The position numbers and the translations under genes are program-made. Source: Luidia sarsii (Eukaryota > Echinodermata > Asteroidea > Paxillosida > Luidiidae). Taken from it: a stretch of DNA of 64,000 bases. The DNA lies in NCBI GenBank assembly GCA_949987565.1, contig OX465121.1, positions 2,559,117 to 2,623,116 of the forward strand, read 5' to 3'. The notes under the pieces were generated by a model. That model ran no database searches and was not told where the DNA came from. It was given only the letters and a program-made list of their open reading frames with translations. Numbering within the stretch: the stretch's first letter is position 1; each line of letters opens with the position of its first letter. Positions 25,901 to 35,009 of the stretch are shown here, in pieces.

Positions 25901-27952
25901 GATAATATCAGACAGAAATTATGTACGGGTAAGCTTCTTGTATTCAGCAGTGATAACTGTCAAAGACATTACATTATGTCATACATGTAACATTTATTCA
26001 ATTACTGCTGCATTAAGTTTAGGTTACCCTTTGAACATTCTTGTCTTTCAGTATTCTCAAGTAGCGTTAAAACAGATTTCACAAAAGTTTTACATCAATC
26101 ATTTGTCCTTTGACCATTTTGTCATTGGCAGGATTTTGTTTGGGGGTTTGGTCTTCTTCTGTCTGGGATGGCATTGCAGTATCTGGTCATCCGGTATGGA
26201 GCCAAGCGATTCAGGGAAGAGCTTATCAATGACTTCAGTGAAAATGATTGGCCTCTGTCTCGGATCTGGGAATGGATTGTCAAGTACGTGTGCTTTTCCC
26301 CCTAATAACATCCCTGATGTTTTTCAGTACATATGCATCAAGCCAAACCCGACACAATTTAACAAGGTCAAACAACAAAGTCAAGTCAAGTCAAACAACA
26401 AAGGAAAAACAAACAAGAAGAACCTGACTGGGAACTTTTGAACTAAATCGACTGGACCGGGACTTCAACCCAAAATCTCTGGTTTTGCATACCAGCGCAC
26501 TTACCATCTGCGCTATCCAACCCTTAGATGGTGGCCTTCCCAAATAGTCAACTAGTCTTTGCTTGGGTAGGAGTGTCAGCCAGACGCATTCAACCATTAA
26601 CTGTCATATACCTCCTGGGATCACACCCCTGCTTTCATTCAGATGCAAACAACCAATTGTTCCATGTATAAACCTGTGTACAGAAGCTCAGGGATCACAC
26701 AAAGTGGCTTTTTAAATTTAGTAAAGAAAAAACCGACTGAAAAAAGCCTGAACTTTTAAACAATTTTGAAAAATGGCAAAGAAAACTTTGACAGGACCAT
26801 TAGGTTGAATTGGTTGATCTGGCTGGTGCCAGTTGGTAAGAGGTCTTGGGTTCTAGTCCTAGAACTAATTTTCTTTGGCATTTTTTAAAAGAATTCCTTT
26901 GCCTAACCAGATTTTTGCCATGCCACCAATTGGCCTCAGATTTCAACAAATCTGAGCCTGTATTTGTGATGCACATACCAGGTGCATTTCTCTATTCAAC
27001 AGAAATTTGCAAAGGTGATCTCGTCCTCTCAGAATAAGTGCCTGTATGCTTAATTTGTATTGGTTTTAAAGGCCTTGGATTGTTTCTTGCCCAGATATTT
27101 GGCTCCTCTAGAGGCTGGAGCTCTTATCTTGTGGTGGATTGTGACAACACTACAAAACTCGCACCCCTGGTATGCGTTTTCAACAGAGAGCTTCATGATG
27201 ACCATAGTTCAGGTGAATGATAACATGATCTAAACCCAGAGAAGATTCCCTGTTTTCATTTGTTAGAATTGTAGTAGTATCTGGAATTAAAAGTGAATAT
27301 ATCATATGGTACACAATGTAGCTGCTGGATTTTGATTTTGTATTTATGAAGATTCGCCTAAAACAAGGCAATATAACTACTCAAGGTTAAGGGCTAAGGA
27401 AATAAGGAGATAGGGAGGAACACAGGAAGGCTGGAGATAGGAATTTACATTCCTCTTAATATTTTGACAGCGTAATATGGACTAACAGTAACAAGTTCAG
27501 TGTATGGTTTTAACCACTTCGTGCCAGGACCTCCAAAATCGGAGCTCCATTGGTTTGACTATGCGACAGGCACAACTATTGTCCACATTTTAAACAGACT
27601 CTTTTCACTTTAAAACAAAGCAATATGAATCAGTACAAAGACCCTTTTTGACGCAAGTTGCCACATGAATCGCAAGATTAGCAGTGATTGTGCAATTGTG
27701 GGACCTTTACTCTTAATGATCGAGGGACGTACCGTGCTGCCGAATGATAACTCTTATGTCTGTCTGTTTCCTCTCCAGTGGCTGGGATTTTTCTGCCTCA
27801 TCCTTCTCCTCAATGTGCTTTATGTCAAATATTTCCAGCATTACTTGCCAGGCGCAACCAATGGTGTTGCATTACCGCTACCCTCATCCAGTGAAACAGA
27901 CAAAGGCTTGGATGGCAAGTATCAGACATTCAATGAAGAAACACCGCAGTAA
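10956..27952 (+). CDS. SLC6/NSS-type Na+-coupled transporter, bacterial-like branch (12 exons)
   Basis: Probable Na+-driven amino-acid or amine symporter of the plasma membrane. Coding exons: 10956-11030, 13696-13834, 14242-14425, 18810-18924, 20640-20841, 22000-22162, 23154-23282, 23689-23825, 25251-25342, 26132-26283, 27095-27212, 27779-27952. All junctions are GT-AG and phases agree, giving 559 residues, about the usual 500-600. TM1 carries GTGNIWRFPRI (residues 53-63), the unwound Na+/substrate site of the LeuT fold. TM2-3 holds SIPMLVIEYAVGRYT. A YYSVIVGWC helix, the TM6-region QNAFDTGAGSGLFVSYAAF and a WMPILYNRITGG loop follow. The RFPRI-SIPML-GAGSGL style resembles prokaryotic SNF/YocR proteins more than animal neurotransmitter transporters. 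The long extracellular loop 2 of the latter is absent. Substrate is unknown. Start ATG follows CTAGA; there is no upstream in-frame alternative in this exon. Confidence 0.88.
11255..11336. mobile_element. Palindromic MITE, AGTCCGAGTAACTTGGACC family
   Basis: A compact, almost perfect hairpin in transporter intron 1. The arms read AGTCCGAGTAACTTGGACCC then TTACAAT and CGCCCTTTTT, mirrored after a centre of AAAA. Non-coding. Confidence 0.8.
12460..12545 (+). repeat. Interspersed repeat shared with 24220-24290
   Basis: Located in transporter intron 1. The block with AAATGGTAAAAGG and GAGCTATTTGATTAGTATCT matches the reverse complement of 24221-24285 in intron 8. The family is not recognised. 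Confidence 0.5.
12846..12940 (-). other. C-rich tract; minus strand is a G-quadruplex candidate
   Basis: The plus strand is almost pure pyrimidine, with C-runs of four to six. The minus strand therefore has at least four G-runs of three or more separated by short spacers, fitting the usual G-quadruplex pattern. It lies in transporter intron 1 and may derive from a pyrimidine-rich repeat tail. Confidence 0.5.
14487..14640 (-). mobile_element. tRNA-Cys-type SINE copy (minus)
   Basis: In transporter intron 3. On the minus strand it reads a degraded tRNA-like head, then CCTTTGACC-type body. It forms an inverted pair with the copy starting at 14749. Confidence 0.6.
14749..14880 (+). mobile_element. 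tRNA-Cys-type SINE copy (plus)
   Basis: Head GGCTGGATAGCTTAGATGG with A-box similarity and a GGGTTCAATTCCCAG B-box region; the anticodon arm is degraded. A TTTGCCAAGCTCCCAGTCGG-like body follows. Confidence 0.65.
16735..16985 (+). mobile_element. tRNA-Cys-type SINE, best-preserved head
   Basis: The tRNA-like head runs from 16870. A box TAGCTCAGATGG lies at 16877-16888 and B box GGTTCAAGTCC at 16922-16932. The anticodon arm CTGGT-ATGCAAA-ACCAG places GCA (Cys) in the anticodon position after U33. Downstream is TTTCCTTTGCCATTTTTCAA, shared by other copies. About 130 bp upstream of the head is shared too (a block ending in GACTAGTTGACTAGTTG), so the family is either composite or has a long leader before the Pol III promoter. 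It is not counted as a tRNA gene because the acceptor stem does not pair and the variable/T arm is irregular. Confidence 0.8.
17557..18040. mobile_element. TTAA-flanked element, AGCCCCTACACAC family, copy 1
   Basis: Located in transporter intron 3. It begins TTAAAGGCCCTACACAC and ends GTGTGTAGGGGCTTTAA, so TTAA target sites surround matching inverted ends, as in piggyBac-type elements. An internal repeat of the end occurs near 17735. It is non-coding and non-autonomous. The sequence just beyond it (18041-18162) reappears inside copy 2. Confidence 0.7.
18429..18599. mobile_element. Small palindromic element, GCAGCCGATTT ends
   Basis: Inverted ends GCAGCCGATTT and AAATCGGCTGC bracket several copies of TACGCAAC and GTTGCGTA, making internal hairpins. 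The element is non-coding and lies in transporter intron 3. Confidence 0.7.
19540..20240. repeat. Interspersed repeat with two TGACGTCA palindromes
   Basis: A non-coding block in transporter intron 4. It has CAAACTTGGCACATACTTAG-type sequence and perfect TGACGTCA octamers at 19650-19657 and 19965-19972, each followed by TCA. The spaced repetition of related phrases suggests a degenerate long-unit repeat. Confidence 0.45.
21076..21774 (+). mobile_element. TTAA-flanked piggyBac-like MITE, CCACTTCGCGCC family, copy 1
   Basis: Located in transporter intron 5, about 700 bp. It starts TTAACCACTTTGCACCGG and ends near CCCGGCGTTAAGTGG with TTAA at 21771-21774. Throughout, it parallels the intact copy at 38762-39465, including an internal (TG)n microsatellite near 21330. 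No transposase frame is present. Confidence 0.75.
24220..24290 (-). repeat. Interspersed repeat shared with 12460-12545
   Basis: Reverse-orientation match to the block in intron 1. The family is unknown. Confidence 0.5.
26425..26715 (-). mobile_element. tRNA-Cys-type SINE with long leader (minus)
   Basis: On the minus strand the leader (from about 26710), the GACTAGTTGACTATTTGGG block, the tRNA-like head (TAGCGCAGATGG A box near 26505) and the TTTGGTTTTGC anticodon region appear in the same order as at 16735-16985. It lies in transporter intron 10. Confidence 0.7.
27519..27770 (-). mobile_element. piggyBac-like MITE fragment abutting exon 12
   Basis: A reverse-oriented 3' part of the CCACTTCGCGCC family: TTAACCACTTCGTGCC, then the block carrying ACGCAAGTTGCCACATG. 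It stops within about ten bases of the splice acceptor of the last transporter exon. The polypyrimidine tract immediately follows, so the insertion could affect splicing of that exon. Confidence 0.7.
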
Positions 27953-28530
27953 GATTAGAAAATTGCTGCAATGCACACCATGTTCATGTATGGTTGAACC
28001 TTTCCATGAGGAGATTCCTAAATAGGAGGAAAGATACAACAAGTGATCAAGGTGTTGGGGGCCCCAACCACACAAAATCCAACACCAGGTTTTGTTGGAA
28101 TTTGTTGGATAAGGTACCCCACGTACAGCATACTGCTGCTGAATTTTGTTGGAGTTTGTTGGATTAGGTACCAATGGACCAGGGAGACACTGTTGGAGTT
28201 TGTTGGATTATGTACCATTGCCACCCACTCCAACACCTGACCAGAAAATGACCAAGAGCTTGTGGGTAAACTCACCCACGAAAGCAGTGTCAGTATACTC
28301 CCACACTCTCCAACATTCCATAGCAGACACATTGTGGTATTTTGTTGGGTTGGGGACAAACTCCCTGTAGTCATGCAACAATGCATGATACACATCTGTA
28401 CCCAACCTATAAACAAAATCCAACACGTGCAGACTGTTGGATTCTGTGAGGTTGGGTACCAATGGGTTCCAATTTCTGCTCAAATGTTGGAATTTGTTGG
28501 GTTAGGTATGCTTCCTAGTGAAAGGGCCTA
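27953..28530 (+). repeat. Transporter 3' region with TTTGTTGGATTAGGTACC motif cluster
   Basis: This follows the stop codon and is likely 3' UTR or downstream DNA. A phrase close to TTTGTTGGATTAGGTACC recurs about six times at uneven spacing (near 28098, 28152, 28198, 28340, 28435 and 28490), once in inverted form near 28075. There is no coding content. A possible polyadenylation AATAAA follows only at 28746. Confidence 0.5.
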
Positions 28531-28582
28531 GGGGGTTAGGGTTTTAGGAACCCTATTACATGATGAATTAAGTTTAACAAAT

Positions 28583-28720
28583 AAAGGAATAACTGACTGG
28601 GAACATTTAAAAAAAAATTAAAATGACAAAGAAATATTTGACTGGACTGGGACTTAAACCCGAGACATCTGGTTTTGTGTACCAGCTCTCTTACCATCTG
28701 AGCTATCCATTTTTCACCTT
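28583..28720 (-). mobile_element. tRNA-Cys-type SINE copy (minus)
   Basis: Minus-strand head with A box TAGCTCAGATGG and anticodon-arm remnant, then the GTCCAGTCAAATATTTC body. Confidence 0.65.
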
Positions 28721-28889
28721 TGTTAAGTGACACTAGTTTGTATGCTGAATAAAGGTATCAAATGGCAGCCAACGTTAGTGCTCTGCGATCCTTACCATTG
28801 CACTAAAGAAGCTGCTTTTTAAATTTAGGTTAAATAAATCAAGGAAACAATGAATAGGAACTTTCAAAATTGTTGAAAAGTTCCCAGAA

Positions 28890-29880
28890 ATGTTGTCAGT
28901 CAGAATGACAAGGACTAAAGTAAATAGGAAGGGGAGAGCAATAGAGACGCAAATGAAAGAAGACAAAGTGGATTGGTGGTACAGTGGGATTAAAGGAAAG
29001 GGCATGGCTGGGGTGGGGATTAAAGCCCCTACACAACATTTGCACAAATTCAAATTGTGACCTGACAAATTTTGTTAAATTAACTTACTCAAGTGGAAGT
29101 AAATATACCAGTATCAGACATGTTGTGAACTTTTAGCGCTTGGAATGCTGCCATTTTCACGAAGACTGTAATTTGTATGAAAATCCAACGACTTTCGAAA
29201 AAAAACATGCTTACCAGCCTTAAAGCCCCTACACACCATTTGCACAAATCCAACATGGTCCTATTTGCAATTACTGACGAGATTTATTCACAATTTTCCA
29301 GTTTAAACCTATTGAAAATTCTGCTAGGTGCATTTTACGATCTTCGAAGCTGACACAGTTTGATGAAGAAATTAGCCAGTTTTTCACCATTTTCTTGTGC
29401 CATGGCTGACGGATCGAGCTTTACTGTGTTATTTCATGCATATGCTGGATTATGGTATGTGTTTCTAAGACCTTTACTAATGGTGTGTAGGGGCTTTAAG
29501 TCGGACTTTCTTTCCTCTTTGATAAATTAATTATTTTGTTATGCAGAATTTTCCTCTTTATTTCCTTCCCTGGATTTATTTGCTTGTCACACCATGAAGT
29601 AGGATATCAAAGATGTACACACTGATGTGTTATTTTATGCATATGCTGGATTAGACAAAGTATGGACGCATTTCTAAGACCTTTACCAATGGTGTGTTGG
29701 GGCTTTAAGTAGTAGAGTGTGAAAGTTCAAAGGGAGTGAGACCAAGAGAAAAGTGGGGAATAAACACAAAATAAGGATATTATTAGTAAACATGCAAGGT
29801 GTTAATCATTCCCCTCTTGGATGTTGAGGCAGTGTGGTTCAATTGTCCAAAGACACTTAATCCACTATTTCTCCCAGGTC
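28890..29880 (-). mobile_element. Old Penelope-like element copy, split by a later insertion
   Basis: 28890-29019 aligns with the terminal-repeat sequence at 32640-32800. 29760-29880 aligns with the endonuclease end of the Penelope element at 32880-33010 (the GTTAATCATTCCCCTCTTGGA block). Between them lies the TTAA-flanked element 29020-29708. The two halves have diverged considerably. Confidence 0.6.
29020..29708. mobile_element. TTAA-flanked element, AGCCCCTACACAC family, copy 2 with extra segment
   Basis: TTAA at 29020-29023 and 29705-29708 flank ends AGCCCCTACACAACATT and AATGGTGTGTTGGGGCT. Inside, a complete right end (to 29499) is followed by 122 bp (29500-29621) identical by eye to 18041-18162, the sequence next to copy 1 in transporter intron 3. 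A second right end follows. The element appears to have carried off neighbouring DNA, or to be a composite. Confidence 0.75.
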
Positions 29881-29939
29881 GGCTTGTCAGCATTGCTACA
29901 ATAACCAAATCTATCTCTTTTATTTACTTGTGGTTTAAT

Positions 29940-30130
29940 GCTTCTGGCTGGTGGCCGCACTGACCCTGGCAAAGACTAGTTGACTATTCTAAAAGACGGT
30001 CATCTAAGGTCTGGATAGCTCAGATAGTTAGAGCAGTGGATTGCAAAACCAATAGTCTTGGGTTCAAGTGTTAGTCCCAGTCCAGTCAAAGTTTTCTTTG
30101 CCATTTTTCAAAATTATTTTGTTTATCCTT
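29940..30130 (+). mobile_element. tRNA-Cys-type SINE copy (plus)
   Basis: Leader block GACTAGTTGACTATTCT, head GGATAGCTCAGATAG, loop TTGCAAAAC, then AAAGTTTTCTTTGCCATTTT. Confidence 0.7.
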
Positions 30131-31150
30131 TAAAGGTCAGTTACATATAATCAACCTGCTCACAAAGAGCCATGATGAAAAAAAATAATAATAATTCTCA
30201 TGCCTACACAATAATACTTCCAAATCAGTGCCATGAGAAATCCCGTCTCAAAAAGTAAAACTTTGCCTTGATGATGAATGAATAAACTTTCATGTGTTCT
30301 GAATTTACATATATTTGATTATTATTTTGCATATTATTTTGTATAATATTATATACATATCCATTTTTTATGGATGAAAATTTGGCTGTATTATTGTGAC
30401 TTACTGAATTACTGTCATCTGTGGGTCCCCATGGTTTCTGGTCAATTTATTCCTTTTACATTAGTACTGTAAAAGATCTTTAAAATGTGTTGGAGCCTTG
30501 GAGGTACAGGACTCCATTGTCACTGTGCTGGGAGTATCATATTCTTTAATTTAAAATGTTTCTTGAAATATAAAATGCTATTTTTGATTGAGGATATAAC
30601 AGAATGTTTATTGAAAAGTACTTTTGCCAATATATATATATATATATAGTTTATTTCTTATAGATATCTGTAAGTCGGTCTTGGTTTAAACAAATTGTGT
30701 GGACGAAGTTTTTTCCTCTGATCTTTTTGTTCATAAAATGAGTGAAAGCTTTCACAAATATATGGAGAGTCATTGAATTAAAATTTAACTAGAGTGCATT
30801 TAATTGTGTATGCTTTCAGAACTTTTTTTAAGTATGGAATTTATTGAAAATAGTGCAAAAGCTGACGAGTGGGACATGTGTTTGATTTTTTGTTTAAATA
30901 TGTTTGCCGTAACAAATTTGTTCTTAATATTGAAATATAGTAATCCCATATTTTGGATCAATTCATCTTGATAAGATGTTCCTATATTTTATCACAAGTA
31001 ATCCTTTTGGTGGATTTGGTTTATTTATGATTGCAATAAAGTCTTGATTTTAAAGGAACAGTGAGCACATCAGTCTACAGAAGCTTTTATTGCTTATCAA
31101 AGCCACGTTTCTTTGTACAAGAAGTGTTGAAATAGAGTTAAGTTTTAAAG
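30131..31150. other. A+T-rich intergenic DNA, no gene seen
   Basis: Contains a short (TA)n run at 30630-30650 and possible poly(A) signals (AATAAA near 31036) that could serve the upstream transporter gene. Nothing else is recognised. Confidence 0.35.
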
Positions 31151-31400
31151 AATGGTAAAGAAAAAAATGATTAGATACATGTACCCGAGACCTCTGGTTT
31201 TGCGTACCAGCTTTTTTATCATCTGAGCTATATATCAGCCCTTAGCGGTGGCCTTCCCAAATAGTCAACTATAGTCTTTGCCAGGGTGGGGGTGCCAGCC
31301 AGAAGCATTCACAATCATCCTCTGCCGTATATTTGCAGGTTCAAGTCCTGTTCCAGTCAAAGCTTTCTTTGCCATTTTTTAAACTTCAAAAGTCAAGGGA
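31150..31400 (-). mobile_element. tRNA-Cys-type SINE copy, rearranged (mainly minus)
   Basis: Minus-strand remnants of the head (near 31185-31240) and leader (31245-31310). A plus-oriented tail piece (TTTCTTTGCCATTTTTTAAA) follows near 31365. Confidence 0.5.
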
Positions 31401-31588
31401 AACTTTTAAACAAAGACAATTGTCCTTGAGCGGGACATGGATCCAGATGTCTGATTTTATAGGCAAACACACTAATGACTGAATCATTCAGGGTGCAACA
31501 CTCTAAATCATCCAAGATGAACCCTTTTAATAAGGGGTCTTTGTAGTCTAATTAATTAACTGATATATGTTGTCTTAAAATTTATTGG

Positions 31589-31627
31589 GCCTGACGTTTC
31601 GATCCTAGCAGGACCTTTCTCAAAGGC
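31589..31627 (-). ncRNA. Hammerhead-ribozyme-like motif, Penelope terminal repeat
   Basis: On the minus strand, 39 nt from GCC to GGC. Stem I is GCCU/AGGC, stem II is GGUCCU/AGGAUC with a GCU loop, then GAAA, then ACGU (a 2-bp stem III only possible between two molecules) and cleavage-site UC. The core UUGAGAA replaces the canonical CUGANGA, changing C3-G8 to U3-A8, and one extra A precedes stem II. Activity is unproven. Confidence 0.5.
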
Positions 31628-31758
31628 AGAGTGACAAGGACAAAACAGATACATGTACACGAAGGAAGGGGGAGAGAGTGAATAGGAGATTGTCGTTGGG
31701 CTTACGGGTAAGATGAGAAGAGTTGGAAACTTGAGAACTGACTGCTTGCACATACGTT

Positions 31759-32445
31759 TCAAGGGCTGGAACATGGTTCTTGGGGGGGGGGGTCTTCTTT
31801 ACGGGAGCCAGAATCGAAGAACTCAGTCAGGCGAAGTCTGCGGTAATACTCAGTGAGATCTTGACTGAGCATTACTTGGTCAACTTTTGGGGGAGTTGGA
31901 CAAATGTTCAAGCCCTTGGAAAGTAACGTATGCTCGGCGTCAGTTAGAGAAGAAGAGGAAAGGTTGACAACAGTGTTAGTGGGGGGTAAAGGTGTAGACT
32001 GGGGACTGCGTCTGAAGCGGTTGTGTCTGCGTTGTTTGGCAACAAGGCCACCAATCTTCTTGTTTCTCCTGTCGGTGAGAACAGAATTCAGGTTAGAGAG
32101 ACCTTTCTCAATCTCATCACTGAGATCCTTGTACTGGCTTTCAGAACAGCTTGAGCGGAGTTTGGAGTCCAGATTAGCAATGTCCTGGTGGACAGCCGGA
32201 AGGGTAATTTCACATTGCTCAGAGAGGACCTTGATGAGCTGAATGGAAGCACTATAAAGAATTTGATTCCATTTTTTCTGTAGGTTGGGGGAGAGTTTTC
32301 CAATTTGGGGGGTGTGAGATATCTGTAAGCCAGTAGGGATTAGGCGAGAGACTGAGAAAAAGTTGTAGTTGTCTTGATGGAAATTGTACCGAAGAGCCTT
32401 TTCTTGCAGTTTCCTAAGTTGAAAGAAACAGGTTGCGTTATTCAT
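31759..32445 (-). pseudogene. Penelope-like element N-terminal ORF, truncated
   Basis: A 228-codon minus-strand frame beginning MNNATCFFQLRK. It includes a Lys/Arg-rich stretch (KQRRHNRFRRS) and then LLSKGLNICPTPPKVDQ and EYYRRLRLTEFF, phrases I associate with the region before the reverse transcriptase in Penelope-like proteins. It ends just before a G-rich run (about 31783-31791) where the rest of the protein has been lost. It belongs to the second, downstream partial unit of the tandem. It has no intact enzymatic domain, so a function for this copy is unlikely. Confidence 0.7.
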
Positions 32446-32603
32446 ATGTTAGTAAGAGCAAAAGACAAACACAGAACATAGACTTACATACCAACGGACG
32501 GACAGACTAACATACACACGTAGACAGGTCAGCAAGAACAAAAATGTTGCAAACTGCTTTTACTGACTAAAATTACCAAAATGTAAATCTTAAAATTTAG
32601 TGG

Positions 32604-32642
32604 GCCTGACGTTTCGATCCTAGCAGGACCTTTCTCAAAGGC
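32604..32642 (-). ncRNA. Hammerhead-ribozyme-like motif, Penelope terminal repeat
   Basis: Same 39-nt structure as at 31589-31627, with identical stems and core by eye. It lies between the endonuclease remnant and the downstream N-terminal ORF. Confidence 0.5.
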
Positions 32643-32912
32643 AGAGTGACAAGGACAATACAGATACATGTACACGAAGGAAGGGGGGAGAGTGAATAGG
32701 ACACGGATGAGAAACAAAGGACAAAGAGTGAAGCTGGTAGGGATCGAGAGATCAAAGGGAAGGGCAAGGGGTAGGGTAGGGATTAGTGAGAGGAGGGGGA
32801 AAGATCAAAGAGAAGGGCAAGGAGTGGGGTAGGTGACAAGAGGGGGAAAGATCAAAGAGAGAAGTGTGAAGGACTGAACACAAAAGAAGGATTATCAGAA
32901 AACTGCATGGTG

Positions 32913-33426
32913 TTAGTCATTACCCTCCTGGATGTTGAGACCATGTGGTTGAATAGTCCGAAGACGCTTCATCCACATTTTCTCACGGCTAAGACGGACA
33001 GCATTACTACGGTGACCAAGTGATTCTATGCCCAGTACACTCATATCTGATATCGAATGATCAGGGAGATTGAAGTGATACCCAACAGGGGTGTCCATTT
33101 TACCGGTTTTGATAGTAGACCTATGGCCATATAGATCTGTTTTTGAGGGTGTTTTTGGTCTCGCCAACATACTGAATATTACAAACTCTACAAGAGATGA
33201 GGTATATGATGTTGGAGGTAGTGCACGTTATACAGCCATAGGTCGTGTGGGTAGTTCCAGAGGAATGTCCATTGAAAGAGTCTATTTCCTTGACATGTGT
33301 CTTGCAAACAATGCATTTCGAGGTACACTTAAATGTGCCAAATTTAGTTGGAGGTGAAGAGTCCAAAGGGGGAACCTCTGCTCGGACAATTAAGTCACGC
33401 AGGTTACGGGGGCGCCTGAAAGCCAA
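32913..33426 (-). pseudogene. Penelope-like GIY-YIG endonuclease, frameshifted
   Basis: Two overlapping minus-strand frames make the C-terminal endonuclease. The first (33426-33121) has the linker AFRRPRNLRDLIVRA, Cys pairs (CTSKCIVC) and the GIY-YIG-like core IIYLISC followed by CNIQYVGETKNTLKNR. The second (33170-32913) continues with PVGYHFNLPDHSISDMSV and a final basic helix. In intact elements this nuclease nicks the target for reverse transcription. A frameshift near 33130-33170 separates the halves. A remnant RT C-terminus lies upstream (33955-33614; LIARGYSSRQV). Confidence 0.8.
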
Positions 33427-34266
33427 AACAGGCGAATTTGGAATGGCATCAGCCAGACGATCTGAAGTGTGGAGGATATGGTGGTTTTCCTTAGTTATCT
33501 TCCTGAGAGGAGGAAGAGAAGGGTTGTAGGAAGTAACTAAGGGAACCTTGGGCTTGTCCTTGGGACCTGGTGACTTTTGCTTTAGTGCCGAACTTATGGG
33601 AATGGAATAGACTTTAGCTAATGGAGTTCTTCACTTGGCGAGAACTATAGCCTCTAGCAATCAAGTAATTACTGGCCAATACACGTGTATGGCGGCAAAA
33701 GTCAGACTCATGATATATGTTGTTGAATAAGTGAAGCGAAAGACGCGTGGGGGTTCGATGTTTAGTTTCGTGTATAATTCGGAGAACTGACGTTTCAAAT
33801 ATGTGGCCCTGTTTGGCTGTGGAAGTGGAGGGATGCTTCTCAAAATCCTTGAGATTTTCGGCTTGGACGGCTACACATTCTTGGAATTGTTTCCTTCTGG
33901 GGGTAAAATCCAATCTGGTAAGAACACAAAAATTATCTGAGAGATGAAGGTCCAAACTAGATTTGGAGTGTCGACCTGAGAAACTCGAAAGTGAGAGTTT
34001 TTGTACTGCGCGCGATTATAGCCCACTCATGATTGGTGCATGCAGTGCGGCAACTGAATCGTTCAGCCCTTGACTCGAAGTGCAGCCTAGGGTGCAGCAC
34101 TCTAAATCATCCAAGATGGATCCGCCGATCTGATTATTATAAAGTGTGAACCCTTTTAATAAGGGGTCTTTGTAGTCTAATTAACTTGTTGTCGAATAAG
34201 TGAAGCGTAAGACACGTGGGGGTCCTATGTTTAGTTTCGTGTGTTATTCGGAGAACCTAGGTTATT

Positions 34267-34519
34267 TGTGACCCGGCACATCATAATGAGGAATAAACCC
34301 CACTTTTGAGATTTTGAGATTTTCTAATGATGTGAAAGAGTGTACCATTAGCTTTCGAATGATATCAACATTTCCTCCAATACATTAACTTTCCGAAAAT
34401 ACAAAACAAAACAAAATTGGTTTTTCTCAATCGAATTGAGAAGATACTTTGATTTTAGGCGTTGTTTACTCGAAAAGTGTTTTGGTGGGATATTCTTCAT
34501 GTCGCTGTGCCGGGTCACA
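34267..34519. mobile_element. Short TIR element, TGTGACCCGGCACA ends
   Basis: Perfect 14-bp inverted ends, TGTGACCCGGCACA at 34267-34280 and TGTGCCGGGTCACA at 34506-34519, enclose 225 bp of A+T-rich non-coding DNA. No obvious target duplication was seen. A MITE of unknown superfamily. Confidence 0.7.
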
Positions 34520-34828
34520 TGTCTGTGGCTTCAACCGCGCCGACTATCGATTTCATTTAGAGCGCCCTCTGTTGTTTAAGAAAAACAACATGCCTGGTAT
34601 TCATTATTGTTGTCAAATAGCAACCGATGCTACCAGACGCGAGGAAATAAGTCAACTCAAAAGCACAACTTGTGCTTCAAATCTGACGGACCTTGTTTAT
34701 CAGATGGAAGGAGGAATGTCCCTTGTACATGTGAGTATGCGAACCAGGGAACAATACTTTGGCCTAAGTGCGGTCACTATAGCCTTGGCCCTCAAAACGT
34801 GAAAGCGGCTCTACCTCCATGGTCCGAG

Positions 34829-34861
34829 TAACTTGGACCGAAGTCGCCCTTTTTAAAAAAA
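34829..34861. repeat. Half copy of the GTCCGAGTAACTTGGACC palindrome
   Basis: One arm only (GTCCGAGTAACTTGGACCG then CGCCCTTTTTAAAA), just before the start of the nested element at 34891. Confidence 0.55.
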
Positions 34862-35009
34862 ATGGAGGGGTCAGGCCACTTTTGATATTCTGTTGGTCGG
34901 GGCTGTTGAGTTGGAAAGGCTCACTCCCTTCAACTGGAGTGAAACTTACCAGTGTATATCATATGGAGTGGTCCTAATAATGTCCACTTCTTAAAATGTA
35001 GTCACATGA

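Larger units (their letters stand above)
31556..33955 (-). mobile_element. Penelope-like element remains in tandem (head-to-tail) arrangement
   Basis: On the minus strand, in order: reverse-transcriptase C-terminal remnant (33955-33614), GIY-YIG endonuclease (33426-32913), terminal repeat with the hammerhead-like motif (32642-32604), N-terminal ORF (32445-31759), and the terminal repeat with motif again (31627-31589). An end-of-element sequence followed by a start-of-element ORF is the partial tandem layout typical of Penelope elements. The RT catalytic region is missing. Lesions include a frameshift inside the endonuclease. Confidence 0.85.

Noticed and set aside
25782..26441. 219-codon frame as an independent gene
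   Set aside because: It overlaps transporter exon 10 in a different frame and otherwise consists of intron sequence.
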